Positions 46,308-58,211 are shown, counted from the stretch's first letter. The stretch: 64,000 bases of DNA from Glycine soja (GCF_004193775.1 NC_041019.1:31356034-31420033), one strand, 5' to 3'. A program made the numbers and translations. The notes: generated from the letters alone by a model not told the origin.

Positions 46308-47544
46308 AAATCTAACCGATCGTTCACACTATAACCATGGTTAAACGAAAAAAAAAAGCAAAATAATAATAAAATAATCAAAATATCTTCAAAAATAATA
46401 ATAAAATAATCAAAATATATTTGAATAAAATAATCAAAAAAATCAATCAGGCGTTTTTCTTTGGAAGTTTCCTTGAATGAATTGACTAATAACCAAAGTG
46501 AAACTAAGGCTAAAATCAACTCACAAATCAAGATTCATCCGCAAAAGTCACTCAAAACCGTTTTAAGGTCCAATTCCTTAAACGGTCTTCTTTGCTTTTA
46601 TTGGTTAACATGGACCGTTCAAAAGCATAAAATCAACACATAATTTTACTGCTTTTGCAAGAACTACGTAGGTCTGATTTCCTCATCACAATTGAAGATA
46701 CGTAAGAGCAAAAGCCCTGCTTTTGTCGACCACCCCAAGAGATCGTTAATGGTGCAACGCCTTAACGTTTCTCTCCTTTCAAAAATGAAGAGATCGTTAA
46801 TGGTCCAACGCCTTAACATTTCTCTCCTTTCAAAATCAAAAGATCGTTTAATGGTCCAACGCCTTAAATGATCTTTTGTTCGGTTAAAATATATCTTGCG
46901 AAAAAAGATAAAAACGACTTAACCAACGTTTAGTTCTCAAAGAACTACGTAGGTCTGATTTCCTCATCACAATTGAGGATATGTAGGAGTGAGGGAAACA
47001 CCCTTCTCGACCACAAAAAAGATAAAAAAATACAAAAGGCATAAAAAGACATAAAAACATAAAAAAGGGAAAATAAAACAAATTGAATACATGATATTGC
47101 ACATTTGATTAAAGGCTGCCATCCTTTGTGGGGTGCTAATACCTTCCCCGTGCGTAAATACAACTCCTGAACCTTTCACACTCAAAGTTCATAGACCACA
47201 CACACCTTTCCATTTTTTCTGATGTTTTCCTCGAATAAACGTTGGTGGCGACTCCGCGCATTTTCCTCCCATGGAAGACGCACCCGTGCGCCCTCGCGTC
47301 GCCCTCCTGCCAAAGGGTAGGTTGCGACACCATCCCTTGTGATGGGCGCGTGTGGTGCTAATACCTTCCCCATGCGTAAACAACTCCCGAACCCTTTTTT
47401 TTCAAAATTTGCATACCTCTTTTTTGTTTTTCTAACGTTTTCCTCGAATAAATGTTAGTGGCGACTCCTGTGCATTCTCCTTTTTGGAAGACACACCTTT
47501 GGCTTTTCGCCTCACACTCCCATCTTAGGGTAGGTTGCGACAGA

Positions 47545-47562
47545 TAGCGACTCCACTGGGGA
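47545..47562 (+). other. Primer-binding site of the Tat/Ogre-like element
   Basis: tagcgactccactgggga two bases after the LTR end; close to the tggcgactccactggggac form usual in this group, with tgg changed to tag. Confidence 0.7.
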
Positions 47563-49095
47563 CTGTTAGAGAGTTAAGTCATTCGATCAATGTGCAATGT
47601 TTTATCATGACTTCTTTATTTTTCCTCTTCTCTTTTGTCTTTTGTTTTGTCCATATTTGTGTATAAACTTTGTTATGTTATTGTGTTTGGTGTGTGTCTG
47701 TCTATCTATTACATTTGTAGTTAGAAATATTTTTGTTCTACGTACACATGGCACCTACACCTTTGCACACACATTGAGATATTAGGCCATATACCCGGGT
47801 CTATGTGAGCCATAAGGAGTGGAGGTCGATCTGTGGTCATGCTGGGTCTCCGACTCTCTTGATAACACTGAAGCCTCATCTAGAGTTTTCCTCTTTTAGT
47901 GATGCATTGCCACTGATAGTCCCTATCGCCATAATGTATTACCTAAGAGGATGATATCTTTAGAAGCCAATAAAGTTACATGAAACCACCCTTGGGAGTT
48001 GTCACTAGAAGGGGACTTTTGGATCCTTTCCATTAGGTTCCTAAGTTAGGGGGGCACATAGAAAACTCACTCTGACTTGTTCCTTGATCGCATCATGCAT
48101 CTCTTCATGGCATCATAATGGACATATCATTCCTACATTTATCATTTATCATATTCATGCATTGCATTTGCATGAGTCATTGCATTATCATACATCTTCA
48201 TTTAGCATGCTTTTGTTATGCCAACTGCATACATTCTATTTTCATTGTTCGCATGTTATGTTCACTCATGCATGATCCTTGCATTTTCTTCTGCAAAAAA
48301 AAAAAACAAACAAAAACAAAAGAAAGAACAAAAAGAAAGTCACAATGAAGAATGAAGTTTACACCACATTCTTAGTTACATGTGTTGGGTACCATGATGA
48401 CAACTATAAGCAAACCATGTTAGGATTATACACTCATCTCTCTTAAAAAATGATTGAAAATCATGTGAACATGGTACCTAAAGCATTGTTAACCAAGAAA
48501 TAGTGGTTCTTCGAGCGTCTCATGTCGATCTCATAATTACATTTGTCATGCATTGCATAAGTATGCCCTAGTCATTCATCTCTATGATATGTTGTCGAAG
48601 TATTGACAATCAAAATTTATATTCCTTGGATTATGGGGTCGAACCAAGCACATGCTTTTAAGAAAAGGGTTTCATCAAGTCAAGGTCAAGTATAGAAGTA
48701 ACCAGCTTGCAAAAGTTGGGGCAGAAGATGGATCGAGTTTACATAGCTTCTTTGGCTACTACCAACACATGATTGAGCTAAATAATTTACAAAATTGAGG
48801 ATTGTTGATGTCCATGTTTTATTTCCAGTTTCACTTTGACTCTAACAAGATGTGATGAACCATGTTGCTTTAATGAAAATCTGAATTGATTCAACCCTAT
48901 GTTCTACTGAATGTCCTGTGTAAAACTTGCAATACTTCAACAATATATCATTCACATACATCGATGCTTTTTTTTCACATTTGGATTCATTGTTCATTGC
49001 ATTCTTTCCTTGAAGTCAGAACCGTAATCATTGTAATCAAAAGGAAAGAACGCGCTTTATGGAGCCCTTACCGAACGCGTGCCAAAGCGAGAGTG
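47563..49095 (+). other. Leader of the Tat/Ogre-like element
   Basis: 1.5 kb untranslated region. It holds a dense run of catt/gcat words (48080-48280) and an A-rich tract (48293-48345). No coding motif seen. Confidence 0.55.
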
Positions 49096-50860
49096 ATGAG
49101 TGAAATAGAAGAGGTGCAAGAGCAGATGAAGGCCGAAATGGAGGCCATGAAAGAGCAAATGACCACAATGATGGAAGCCATGATGAGTATAAGAAAAATG
49201 ATAGAGGTCAACATGGCTACATTCGTTGCCACAAGTACCACCACTGAGGTGGACCCGACTCACCCATCTGGCCTCAACCAAGTAAATTGCCCAGCCTCAA
49301 ATATGGTAGCTCAGGGAGGCAAAGCATTGGGAAGTACGGGCAGCCCCCATTTTGTGCAAGTCCAGAGCAAGCATTTTTTCCCACCATATGGTTTACCTCC
49401 TAACAATACACCACCCAATGTTACATATGCTCCCGACGAGAATGTCGATAACTCTACTCCCATACCCATTGAGAGCCAACATCCCCAATTTGGTCATGCA
49501 CAGGTCCCTCAACCCATAGGGGAGACACATGAAGCACCCCGAGACCACAATCTAGTCGACTTCGAGCCTCACCTCGGATATGCCGTTGAGGGGCAGGCGT
49601 TTTGTGGCATACCCCTGCCAAACACTTTGGGGGCCCTCAATATCGCCCACAACCATAACCCTTGCATTTTGCAGTGGGAAGAGTTCCTCCTGCTATGATG
49701 GAAAGGGATAAATTTGATCATATAGAGGAAAGGCTAAGGGCTATTGAAGGAGGCAGAGATTATGCCTTTGCTAACATGGTAGAACTATGCCTAGTGCCCG
49801 ATGTCATTATCCCTCCAAAGTTCAAGGTGTCAGATTTCAATAAATACAAGGGGACTACTTGCCCCAAGAATCACCTGAAGATGTACAGCAGGAAAATGGG
49901 GGCATACTTGAAAAATGAAAAATTATTGATGCATTTCTTCCAGGACAGTCTTATTGGGGGTAGCCGTCACCTGGTATACTAATTTGGAACCTTCCTGAGT
50001 CCATTCTTGGAAGGACCTAATGGTTGCCTTCATTAGGTAGTATTAGTACAATTCTGATATGGCTCCGTATAGAATGCAGCTACAAAACATGTGTAAGAAG
50101 GAGCATGAATCTTTCAAAGAATACGCCCAAAGGTGGAGGGATCTGGCAGCTCAAGTAGCACCCCCAATGATGGAGAGGGAGATGATAACAATGATAGTAG
50201 ACACGTTACCGGTGTTCTACTATGAGAAGATGGTGGGTTACATGCCTTTGAGCTTTATCGAAATTGGTCTGAGAAGAGGCAAATTTGATTATCCTGCTTT
50301 GATGAATAGGAAGATTGGGGCAAATGAAGAGAATAAGAAGGAGGGAGGAACCCATGTTGTGACTGTCATTCCTACATGGCCAAATTTCCCACCAGCTCAA
50401 CAATATCAATACTCAGCCAATATCATCCCTTCTCATTACCCACCACCCTATCAGCCAAGAACACCCAATTATCCACAAAGTCCACCCCTAAATCAACCAC
50501 AAAACCCGCCTGCTGCATATCTGATACCAAACACCACCCTTAACATGAATCAAAACACCAACCAGGGAAGGAATTTTACAAAAAAAAAGCCTGTAGAATT
50601 CACCCCAATTCCACTGTCGTATGCCAACTTACTCCCATATCTACTCAATAATGCAATGGTAGCCATAATCCCAGCAAAGGTTCCTTAACCTCCATTTTCC
50701 TAAGGATACAACTCGAATGCAACATGTGTTTATCATGGAGGAGTTCTGGGGCATTCCATTTAGCATTGTATGACCCTGAAACATAAGGTGCAAAGTCCAA
50801 TTGATGCAGGCTGGCTAAAATTCGAGGAGGAAAATTGCTTGTGAATTTTGACATTTTTCA
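49096..50860 (+). pseudogene. gag of the Tat/Ogre-like element
   Basis: Likely start at ATG 49096 (MSEIEEVQEQMKAEMEAM), a long coiled coil of about 40 residues. Then a proline-rich linker (FFPPYGLPPNNTPPNV), a frameshift near 49665, and ERLRAIEGGRDYAFANMVEL with FKVSDFNKYKGTTCPKNHL, the capsid core of this group. A second frameshift follows at about 49950, then YRMQLQNMCKKEHESFKEYA and a proline/asparagine-rich tail. The knuckle region (NATCVYHGGVLGHS, about 50715-50760) is broken by stops. Protease and pol do not follow; after about 50860 the coding signal is lost. Confidence 0.85.
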
Positions 50861-52198
50861 AGCGACACTATGCGTGGGGAAATTTGAAGGTTGTTCTTAG
50901 ATGTCTCCAATGACTCATTAGGATTTTCAAGTTTTTGCCATTATTGTAGAATAGTCACAATGCTAATAAAATGGATAAATTTGATGTCCTTGCCTCATTC
51001 TCTCATAATTACATCTTTGCGTATTTATTTAACATCCACTAGAATGTCAATGTATGTTTTGTTTGCTCAAGTGACTTGCACTCCTGAGTTGATCTCCAAG
51101 TCTGTTCAATCAAAAATTGCTCATTCTACATGTTAGGTTGGGGTGCCGTAAATAACGAGTAAAGTTCAAAACAAAAAGGAAAAAATGTTCGATTGACTAT
51201 GTTGCAAATAAGAAGTACAAACATTCATGTGACCTCATTTTATCATTCTTAAAGGTTTTTTTTTGGAGAAAAGTGAGTTGTCAAGAACAAGAGTCATTTG
51301 ACTTAATTTGTCAATTGAAAATCCTATAAATATTTCTCGTCCTTGAAAATTCATTTTCAAGAACCTGCATAGTTTCTTTCATTTTTCCTTACTACAAGGT
51401 CATGACAAACGGCAACAATAGATACCTCAGAGCCCTACACTAGGGCAATGAGAGGCACCATGCATGAGTCTCAAGCGAACCTAGGGACAAATTAGAAATT
51501 CTCACTCGGTAGGTCGAAAACCCGAAAGGGAAGCCTAGGCAAAAATTAGGGTTGATAAAAAAAAGAGAAAACAATCAGGAGCGTGTTTATCAGAGGTTTG
51601 GTCCCAAAATCCAAACTACCAAAAGTATCTAGTCAAGATTTGAAATGACACATGGCCATGTTTCAACATCCCAAACACTAATTTATCTCTTGCTACCCCC
51701 TCCGAGCCAAAGCATATTTTTTTTTTGTAAAAACAACACACACAAAAAAACAATAAAAACAAAATAGGAACCCTGAGTAGGAACCACCGCTAAACTGGTG
51801 GGAAGAGCAATGCAAACAACACATGCATGAAGTTGGGCAACAATGAAAGAAGAAAAAAGAAAAAAAAAATCCACCAAAGGCGAGTGAAAAAAAAAGAAAG
51901 ACAAAAGATCTCCAGATTTTACAAGGCACAAAAGTGCAATAAGGATTAATGTATAAGACAAAAGGAGTAGAACCCGACCCAAGAGTTGAAAGGAACAAAA
52001 GTACAAGAAAGACTCTCAAGGTTCTTACTCAATATAAACCTTTAAACACTCTTTGAGCCTCTCTGATCCTTTCTTTCATAGCCCTCTTACCCCTGATCAT
52101 GTTACAAGCCCAATAAAGTCCATGTGGATCAAGGAATGACTAATTTTACTTTTAAGTTGAGATTCTGGAATGAAACCCGCGCACGCTTGTGATTGTTG

Positions 52199-52258
<60 letters not shown>

Positions 52259-52919
52259 AATCCTCGAGGTTTCACACTTGCACATTTGAGAAGAAAACTC
52301 ATTTGACCTAAAGCTCCTGGAAAATTCCCAAAGACAATTGTGTCAGTAAGGTACATCTGATGTTAGTCGCTCATGCAGACTCCTTAGGAATCCTTTTGAA
52401 TCCAAGGATGGCCTTTGTTGTATAAATTCTCTCCGGATCAGCCTATGTCATCAAGTTTTAGTAGGATCGACAGACCCATGGCATCACTCTATGACCTTAA
52501 ATCAAGAAAGTTTCACTTGGTCATCATATACCAAAGTGTAACAATCCATTGTCATCCTTCAATGGTGTATGTGATTGGTCCCAAAGCCTTATATTTCTCT
52601 AGTTGTGCAAAATAATCAATGTTTTTAAACAAAAAAGGGATGAGCCCTAGGATCAATATTTTGGTTGATTGATTAAATGTCAAATGACTCCATTGTTGTC
52701 ATTCCAAAATTGTCAAGTGACTAAATCAAACAAATTATACACTCTGAGGGAGTCCCCGAAGAGATTTGCAAAAAGATAGGATGAGGTCTCATGAGTTATC
52801 ATGTCTTTCAGAAAGAGACAGTCAATATGTGTTTTCCTTACAAAAAAAATCAAAATCGCAAAAATAGGAAAGAATGTCATGAGCATTACACAACTTTCAC
52901 GATTCAAAACCTTTTGCAT
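50861..52919 (+). other. Degraded interior of the Tat/Ogre-like element
   Basis: No usable reading frame. The words ggtcgaaaacccgaaaggg and cctaggcaaaaattagg (about 51510-51552) look like the 3' non-coding part of Tat/Ogre elements, so pol was deleted. A (TA)n microsatellite lies at 52200-52255. No 3' LTR was found before the PMD/MULE-like end begins at about 52920. Confidence 0.5.
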
Positions 52920-53099
52920 TACTAGAATAAATATATTATTAGACAAAATTCAGATTTAAAAAAAAAATTCACCTAAAAAATATCTTAAGTAAATTAAATA
53001 ATATAACAAAAATAATTATATTTAATAAAGTAATTTTAAAATCAATTTAAAATATATTTATATAATATAATATAATATATATATTTTTTAATAATTTAA

Positions 53100-53350
53100 A
53101 TTAAAAAAATTTAAAAAAAATTAATTTAATAAAAAAGTAATTTTAAAACCAATTTAAAATATATTTATATAATATAATATTTATATTTTTTAATAATTTA
53201 AATTTTAAAAAAAAACTCAAGCACAGAAGTCGGGGTGGCCAAACCTGACTTCCTACCTGTAGGCAAACCTAGTGTAGATTGGGAAAAAAATTGAAGTGGT
53301 GTATTGTGGGAATTTATACGAGAGAGAGTGTGCATATTGGTCAAAAAACC
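53100..53350 (-). repeat. Right inverted terminal repeat of the PMD/MULE-like element
   Basis: Inverted match to 19792-20040 (cttcctacctg, gtgtgcatattggtca). Just inside, an AT-rich unit of about 105 bp is present twice (about 53025 and 53130). Confidence 0.75.
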
Positions 53351-53359
53351 GACTTTTAA

Positions 53360-53530
53360 CATTGGTTATTAAACGATGTTAAAACTACTGACATTAAAGT
53401 ATCAATGTTAACATTGGTTGTTTAAAAATCAATATTGTTTTAGCAAAAAACAACATCGGTTTTTAGAAAAATCGATGTTGTTTTTTACTAACAACATCGA
53501 TTTTTCTCAAAATCGGTGCTATTTTTTGGA
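53360..53530. repeat. CACTA subterminal repeats, left block
   Basis: Inverted words acatcggtttttagaaa and aaaatcgatgttgtt alternate here. The same words recur at 55440-55690 next to the right end. Confidence 0.75.
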
Positions 53531-53809
53531 TTTTTTTAATATCCTATCTATTTTTTTTAATTACCAACTTGTAATTATTTATATCACAACTTATCATTCA
53601 AAGTTGTAAAAAAACTCATAAAATAAGCCATGCACCAAAACTCATAAACAAAGTATATCATGCACCAAGAGTAGTTATAAACATTTATAAACAAAACATA
53701 ATACAAATGTGTTTAGGATATTCCAATATTTGTCACAAAATATATCACCAAGACTTATAAACAAAAATTTACAGATTGATAATTGTAAAGTAGTAATGTA
53801 CTTTAATTA

Positions 53810-54240
53810 CAAACAAATCCAAAATAAAACAAAGTTAGAAGTTGCATCTGGGAACTCAAATATAATCCACCTTGCAAATTTTGTTATTGTGCATAAATTC
53901 CTCCATCCATTTCCAATTTTTGCAGTCTTCTTCCAATGATTATAAACTATTATACACTCTGTAGTCCCTTCCAAGTTCAGATGGGTGAATCCTGTCGCTT
54001 TCATAAATGAGTATATGGTACTCAACACATCCTGAAATTAACATTAAATTCATATTAGATATGTATATGATTTTAAAATTTGACATACATAGGAGTGTTT
54101 AATTACTGACCAAACTGTTGTAAGTCACTTTGTACTCTGTCAGCAGGACTTTAAAAGTGGCTGAGTTAAGAACTTGATGGTACAAGGAGGACCATTTAGG
54201 GTAAGGTTTTGGTTCAGAGCTGCTTTTGAAGATGGTGAGG
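53810..54240 (-). pseudogene. B3-domain-like gene fragment, two exons, within CACTA
   Basis: Exon 1 (about 54240-54111) reads PYPKWSSLYHQVLNSATF ... TEYKVTYNSL, then donor gtcagt; the acceptor at 54032 (tttcag) joins in phase to DVLSTIYSFMKATGFTHL. Exon 2 has YNHWKKTAKIGNGWRNLC and WIIFEFPDATSNFVLF, resembling the second half of a plant B3 DNA-binding fold (strand, GW..., then F.F). It is too short for a whole B3 protein, and I see no start codon upstream. It is probably a captured gene piece or part of a CACTA-specific ORF. The B3 call rests on pattern only. Confidence 0.4.
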
Positions 54241-54739
54241 AGGAAAACACTCTGTACAAACTGGGTCAAGGTTACTTGATGATTTCCCGTGAGACCACAG
54301 AAATCTCTAAGTTCTGTTCATCCAGCTAGTAGAGTTGGACTCACCAGATCTTGATTGTATGTAACAGAGTGCATGTTGTCACTAGAGTGTAGCAGATACT
54401 AAGTATGCTCTAGTTCATCCTTCCATTTTTCATCAAATAACCTACTAACTTCACTATAAGGCTACATTTAACAAGAAAAGTAATATAAGCAATGTGTTAT
54501 ATCATGTCATGTTTATTTGAGAATAATCTTGAGATTTCTAACCTGATCCATAATATGAATAGTGTTGAACATTTCCTCTGCTTTTTTGTTAATATTCATC
54601 ATCATGTTAGTCATTTCCTTCCAATTCTATTGATCTTCACCCATCATTTCTAAACCTCATTTACAATATAAACATGGCATTAACAATATGCTACCCATAA
54701 ATTTGCAAAACAATAATATGATAGTGGAGGAACCATAAC

Positions 54740-55000
54740 CATGCAAACAAACAATAATGAGGCCTACACTGTCGAAAACAACCAAAACTAAAACCATGCA
54801 AACAACCAAAACACCAATAAATTTGTAAAACAAACATAATAGACCAAAACACCAATAAAAGGCATACATTGTTTGTTTTGCAGTATGACTTAGATACTTA
54901 GGAAGGCCTACATTGTCGAAAACAACCAAAACACCAATAAAAGGCCTACACTGTCGAAAACAACCAAAACACCAATAATTATGCAAAATCAAAACCAGAA
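54740..55000. repeat. Tandem copies of a 36-bp-type word
   Basis: Units with ggcctaca(c/t)tgtcgaaaa and caaccaaaacaccaataa recur five or more times, irregularly spaced. Confidence 0.75.
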
Positions 55001-55439
55001 CCATGATTTCACTGTCGAAAAAAGCTTTCATTGGACCATTTGACACTAGAACCTTGTGAACACTTGCAATGATTATGCACTACTTCTTTCACACACTCAT
55101 AGTAAAATTTCATAAATTTACAACGCAAAATGAGGAAGATACACACAATCCACAAAGCTTCGAGAAAAAAACATATTGTGAGAGCGAGAGTGAGAGTGAC
55201 ACCTAGACCGTGAGCGAGAGTGAGATTGAGAGCGAGGCTAACACTGAGATTGGTTTCACCGTGAGCGAGATTGATCGAGAGCTAGACGACCATGAGCGCG
55301 AGTGACACCATGAGCGATAGTGACGACATTGGTTTCAACACCATGAGAGTGAGAGTGAGAGTGACAAAGGGTTCGTGAGGGAGACGAAGAATGAGGGAGA
55401 TGAGTGAAGTGTCAGAAGCGCGAAAAGTATTATAAATAG

Positions 55440-55713
55440 GACAATACAACGTCGATTTTTTTTTTTCTAAAAACCAATATTAACCAACTCATGTTAACAT
55501 CGGTTTTCTAAAAAATCAATGTTAACAAACTCACGTTAACATCGATTTCTGGAAAACTGATGTTAACAAACTCACATTAACATCGATTTTTAGGAGAATC
55601 GATGTTAACAAAGTCACGTTATTTACGATTATGCTATCGCGTTTTCGTTTACATCGGTTTTTTAGAAAATCAATGTTATTCTAACGATGTTAAAAGTAAA
55701 TTTTTTAGTAGTG
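55440..55713. repeat. CACTA right end with subterminal repeats
   Basis: Repeats of acatcgatttt and aatcgatgttaac, then the inverted tip ttttttagtagtg (55701-55713). A gagagcgagagtgag-type purine tract precedes at 55170-55400. Confidence 0.7.
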
Positions 55714-57798
55714 AGTTATGCTTACACAAGTTTGTAAAAAGTGTGTTACTGTTGTTGAATCCAACTGATTTAGCTAATTAAAATTTTCTATATTGGTAAC
55801 AATATTTGATGCCTAAGTTCTCAGGAGTGGCTGTTGATCATGTGTCTCAATGTGATGAAAAGGAAGTTAAAGGTAGTTCAAAGATTCAGAAGACTTAACG
55901 CCTCTTAAAAGGTACTTTGCAAGTTTGCAACTCATCTAAAGAAAATAGTTAGTACTGTCTCCAAGGATTTAGAGGAGTTGACTCCGAAGCTGGCTCTGTA
56001 ACTCAGCAAAAGGAAGGATATGAGAAATCCAAGTCTTTTAAGGACGTAATTCCTCTTGAAAGTGCCCGTGCAAGTAAGAATAAAAGGAAGTAGTTGATCT
56101 GTCCAAGGATTCAGACCTTCATGTTCCAATTAAGGTGTTGAAGAAAAAATAAACTTTGAGAAGGATTAATATTTGAAGAGAGCCTTTAAAACTATTTTTA
56201 TTTACTGTTATTTTACTGTTTACGTTATTCATGGTTGCTGAGAGGATTTGAGACCTTTATAGTTTGTATTTTGGGGAATAAGTTTGTGGATATGAGTTCT
56301 GAATTGTTTAAACTCAAAGCAATCAACTTTGAATATATGCTAATATTAGGTTCTTCACTATGTGCTCTAATACATAAACTTAGGCAATAGGTACAAGGCA
56401 ACAATGTTGAACAGGAAGTTGAAGGCAGAGTTTTAAATGAAAGTTTTTATCATGAACCCAATATTTGAGTTGGACAGCTTTGAAGAATAAAAAAGGGTAT
56501 TTTATTTAAGTGAAATTTTTAATTTTGATAACTCCAATATCTGAATTAGTAGATTTTCAAGTTAGAGAATATGTAACAGTAAAAAAATTTGTATAGCAAG
56601 TTTCCATGAAAAGAATAACCATCCCAACAGATTTTTTTGAGTTATTTTTTGTAATGTGTGGTTTTTTTTTTGGTAAAGTTGAAAGAGTTATTTAAGTTCA
56701 ATTTTTAAATGAAAAATTTAATGTTGGTAACTCCAAAAGTCCGAGTTGGTTAATTTTCAACTTAGAGAATACGTAGCAGCATGATTTTTTTTTTTGTATA
56801 GGCAAACACAATGCAAAAATAATTAGTTTTCATGTATTATGATATTTTTAAAATTCATTATTATAATTATTTTTCTCTTATTATCTTTTAGCATAACTAA
56901 TTTATTGAATGTTGCCTTTTATCTAATCAAATTAAAACCGTATAATTGAAAAAAATGTTGAATTTGTTTACATGATATTCAAAATTTAAAATCTTAAAAA
57001 ATTGTATAGAAATAATTTTTCTTTTCTTATTTTTACACACTAAAATCTATGTGTATAAATATAGAATGAACATTTTGCATGAATTTATATGTAAATTTAT
57101 TAAAATAAAAATTATGTATAATTACATGGAAATGAATATCTATAACAATATATAAAGAAATATTTTATTTTGATGTACATATTTTGTTTGATGTTTTTGT
57201 TCCTAAATTAATTAGGAAATTATCATTTATCCTTCTCAAATGCTCATGTGCAATTGCACACTCCCTTCAAGTTACAAACTGCTCCCACGTAAAGGTGTTG
57301 TTTGAAAGTTGAATCAGTACATGCTTCGTGTTCTTTTATTTTCGTAGAGAGAGTAATCACAATATCTCCACCCATGGATAACCGTTGACTCTTAATCATG
57401 GTTCCTAACATTTTGGCTATCATTCACTCTTTCAAAGCCTTAAGTATGTTTGCCAATATTCTCTTCCTCTCCCTTTTTTGGTCAATATTTCAGATCTACA
57501 AATGCCTACTGCTTCGATCTTCGATCCTTCGCTAAGGTGAGTCTCCTATTCACTTTATTGTATTCCTCTCTTTTTTTCGATTACTTTCGTTTGAATGTGT
57601 TTTATTTGTTCTTTTTCTTCTTCTCTTCTTCTGGGTATTGTTTAAACTAGTTTGAATTCTTGAAACTTCTCTTCTTCTACTAATTTTTTTTTGTCAATAT
57701 TTATTATACATGTCATATTTTTGCGTTTGATTTTGTTGATATGTCAAGGATAAGTTTTATTATGTGGGGGTTATTTCCATATCCTATTTTTTGTGCTT
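55714..57798. other. Sequence between the two CACTA elements
   Basis: No intact gene. 55807-56155 reads in part like a lysine-rich protein (KSFKDVIPLESARASKNKRK on the plus strand, behind an ag acceptor at about 55826), but with several stops; I do not recognise it. At 57480-57540 a ctaaggtgagt site resembles a splice donor after a short leader. The rest is AT-rich. Confidence 0.35.
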
Positions 57799-57938
57799 CA
57801 CTACTAGAAAAAGGGTTTTTTACGATGGTTAATAAGTGTTTTTAACGACGGTTCTAAACCATTGTTGTATACAACATCGTTAAAACCAAATTATTTTTTA
57901 TGACGGTTATTTTAAAAACCGTCTTTGAAAGTAAGAAT

Positions 57939-58200
57939 CATTCAAAGACGGTTATTAGCTAATAACCGTCTTTGAATGCTATATCTGTGTTGACATTCAA
58001 AGACGGTTATTAGCTAATAACCGCCTTTGAATGTTATGTCTACTTTGACATTCAAAGACGGTTATTAACTAATAACCGTCTTTAAATGTTGTTTCTTCTT
58101 TGTCATTTAAAGACGGTTATTAGTTAATAACCGTCTTTGAATGTTGCTTCTTTTTTGACATTCAAAGACGGTTATTAGTTAATAACAGCCTTTAAATGTT
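57939..58200. repeat. Five hairpin units at exact 55-bp spacing
   Basis: cattcaaagacggttatta starts at 57939, 57994, 58049, 58104 and 58159 (with slight variants). Each is followed by its inverted copy taataaccg(t/c)ctttgaatg, so each unit folds into a stem of about 19 bp with almost no loop. Confidence 0.95.
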
Positions 58201-58211
58201 ATGTCTTCTTT

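Larger units (their letters stand above)
43550..47329 (+). mobile_element. Solo Tat-type LTR inside the Tat 5' LTR
   Basis: Starts tgtcataccctaat, ends taggttgcgaca. Its flanks (tcgtc left, ccatc right) differ by two transitions and join to a sequence (gttg/ccatcc) that matches the uninterrupted LTR form at 47118-47124. Own length without the nested LTR is about 2.1 kb. TATA box tataaata at 44209-44216. A repeat of about 51 bp (aatccgtaaag at 43641, 43693, 43744, 43794) lies near its start. Confidence 0.78.
34267..47542 (+). repeat. 5' LTR of a Tat/Ogre-like Gypsy, split by three insertions
   Basis: Starts tgtcatatcctaat at 34267 and ends taggttgcgaca at 47542, followed by the PBS. Own pieces: 34267-34374, 41074-41868, 43386-43549 and 47335-47542, about 1.28 kb. 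Inserted: Copia (34375-41073), solo Copia LTR (41869-43380), solo Tat LTR (43550-47329). TATA box at 41306-41313 and a 16-bp perfect palindrome gctcgcctaggcgagc at 41222-41237. It truncates PB1-like copy B. Its 3' LTR is not in the window. Confidence 0.78.
19792..53350. mobile_element. MULE-like element with PMD gene and PB1-like modules, expanded by nested retrotransposons
   Basis: Its ends are inverted copies of each other (19792-20040 and about 53100-53350), both starting with a T run and gaccaatatgcacactctc. They share gtaggaagtc, the sequence around cttgagttttttt, and the AT-rich inner part. The flanks repeat nine bases (19783-19791 and 53351-53359, eight of nine). Excluding inserted retrotransposons, about 7 kb is its own: PB1-like ORFs at 20317-21076, 22190-22535, 27153 and 33986, two tandem arrays, and a broken PMD gene (23888-26790). 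No transposase domain is visible, so it is probably non-autonomous. PMD domains are known in plant mobile elements; this combination I have not seen described. Confidence 0.6.
19745..55713. mobile_element. CACTA-type element split by a MULE-like insertion
   Basis: The left end is cactactagaaaa at 19745 and the right end is the inverted form ...ttttttagtagtg at 55701-55713. Only 19745-19791 and 53351-55713 (about 2.4 kb) belong to it; everything between is the nested element starting at 19792. Both parts carry the same subterminal words (ggttattaa, acttttaaca, acatcgg), as CACTA ends do. The 3-bp target duplications do not match now (cat on the left, agt on the right), so the pairing of the ends is inference. 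No transposase is present; it carries a B3-like gene fragment instead. Confidence 0.55.

Noticed and set aside
48886..49095. N-terminal extension of the Tat gag frame upstream of 49096
   Set aside because: It starts within the leader and has low-complexity, membrane-like sequence; the coiled-coil start at 49096 fits gag better.
52915..52919. tgcat at the end of the Tat interior, equal to the five bases before the Tat LTR (34262-34266)
   Set aside because: It would be a neat target duplication, but no 3' LTR precedes it, and a 5-mer is expected by chance in this length.
54657..55046. 129-codon minus frame with repeated IGVLVVFDNVGL
   Set aside because: The frame is produced by a non-coding tandem repeat; no domain, and units vary out of frame elsewhere.
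19742..55716. 3-bp target duplication for the outer CACTA
   Set aside because: The flanks read cat and agt; no match, so the duplication is not claimed although the ends are.
57799..58200. CRISPR-like array (regular 55-bp spacing)
   Set aside because: Units are palindromic, spacers are near-identical, and the context is a plant CACTA end.
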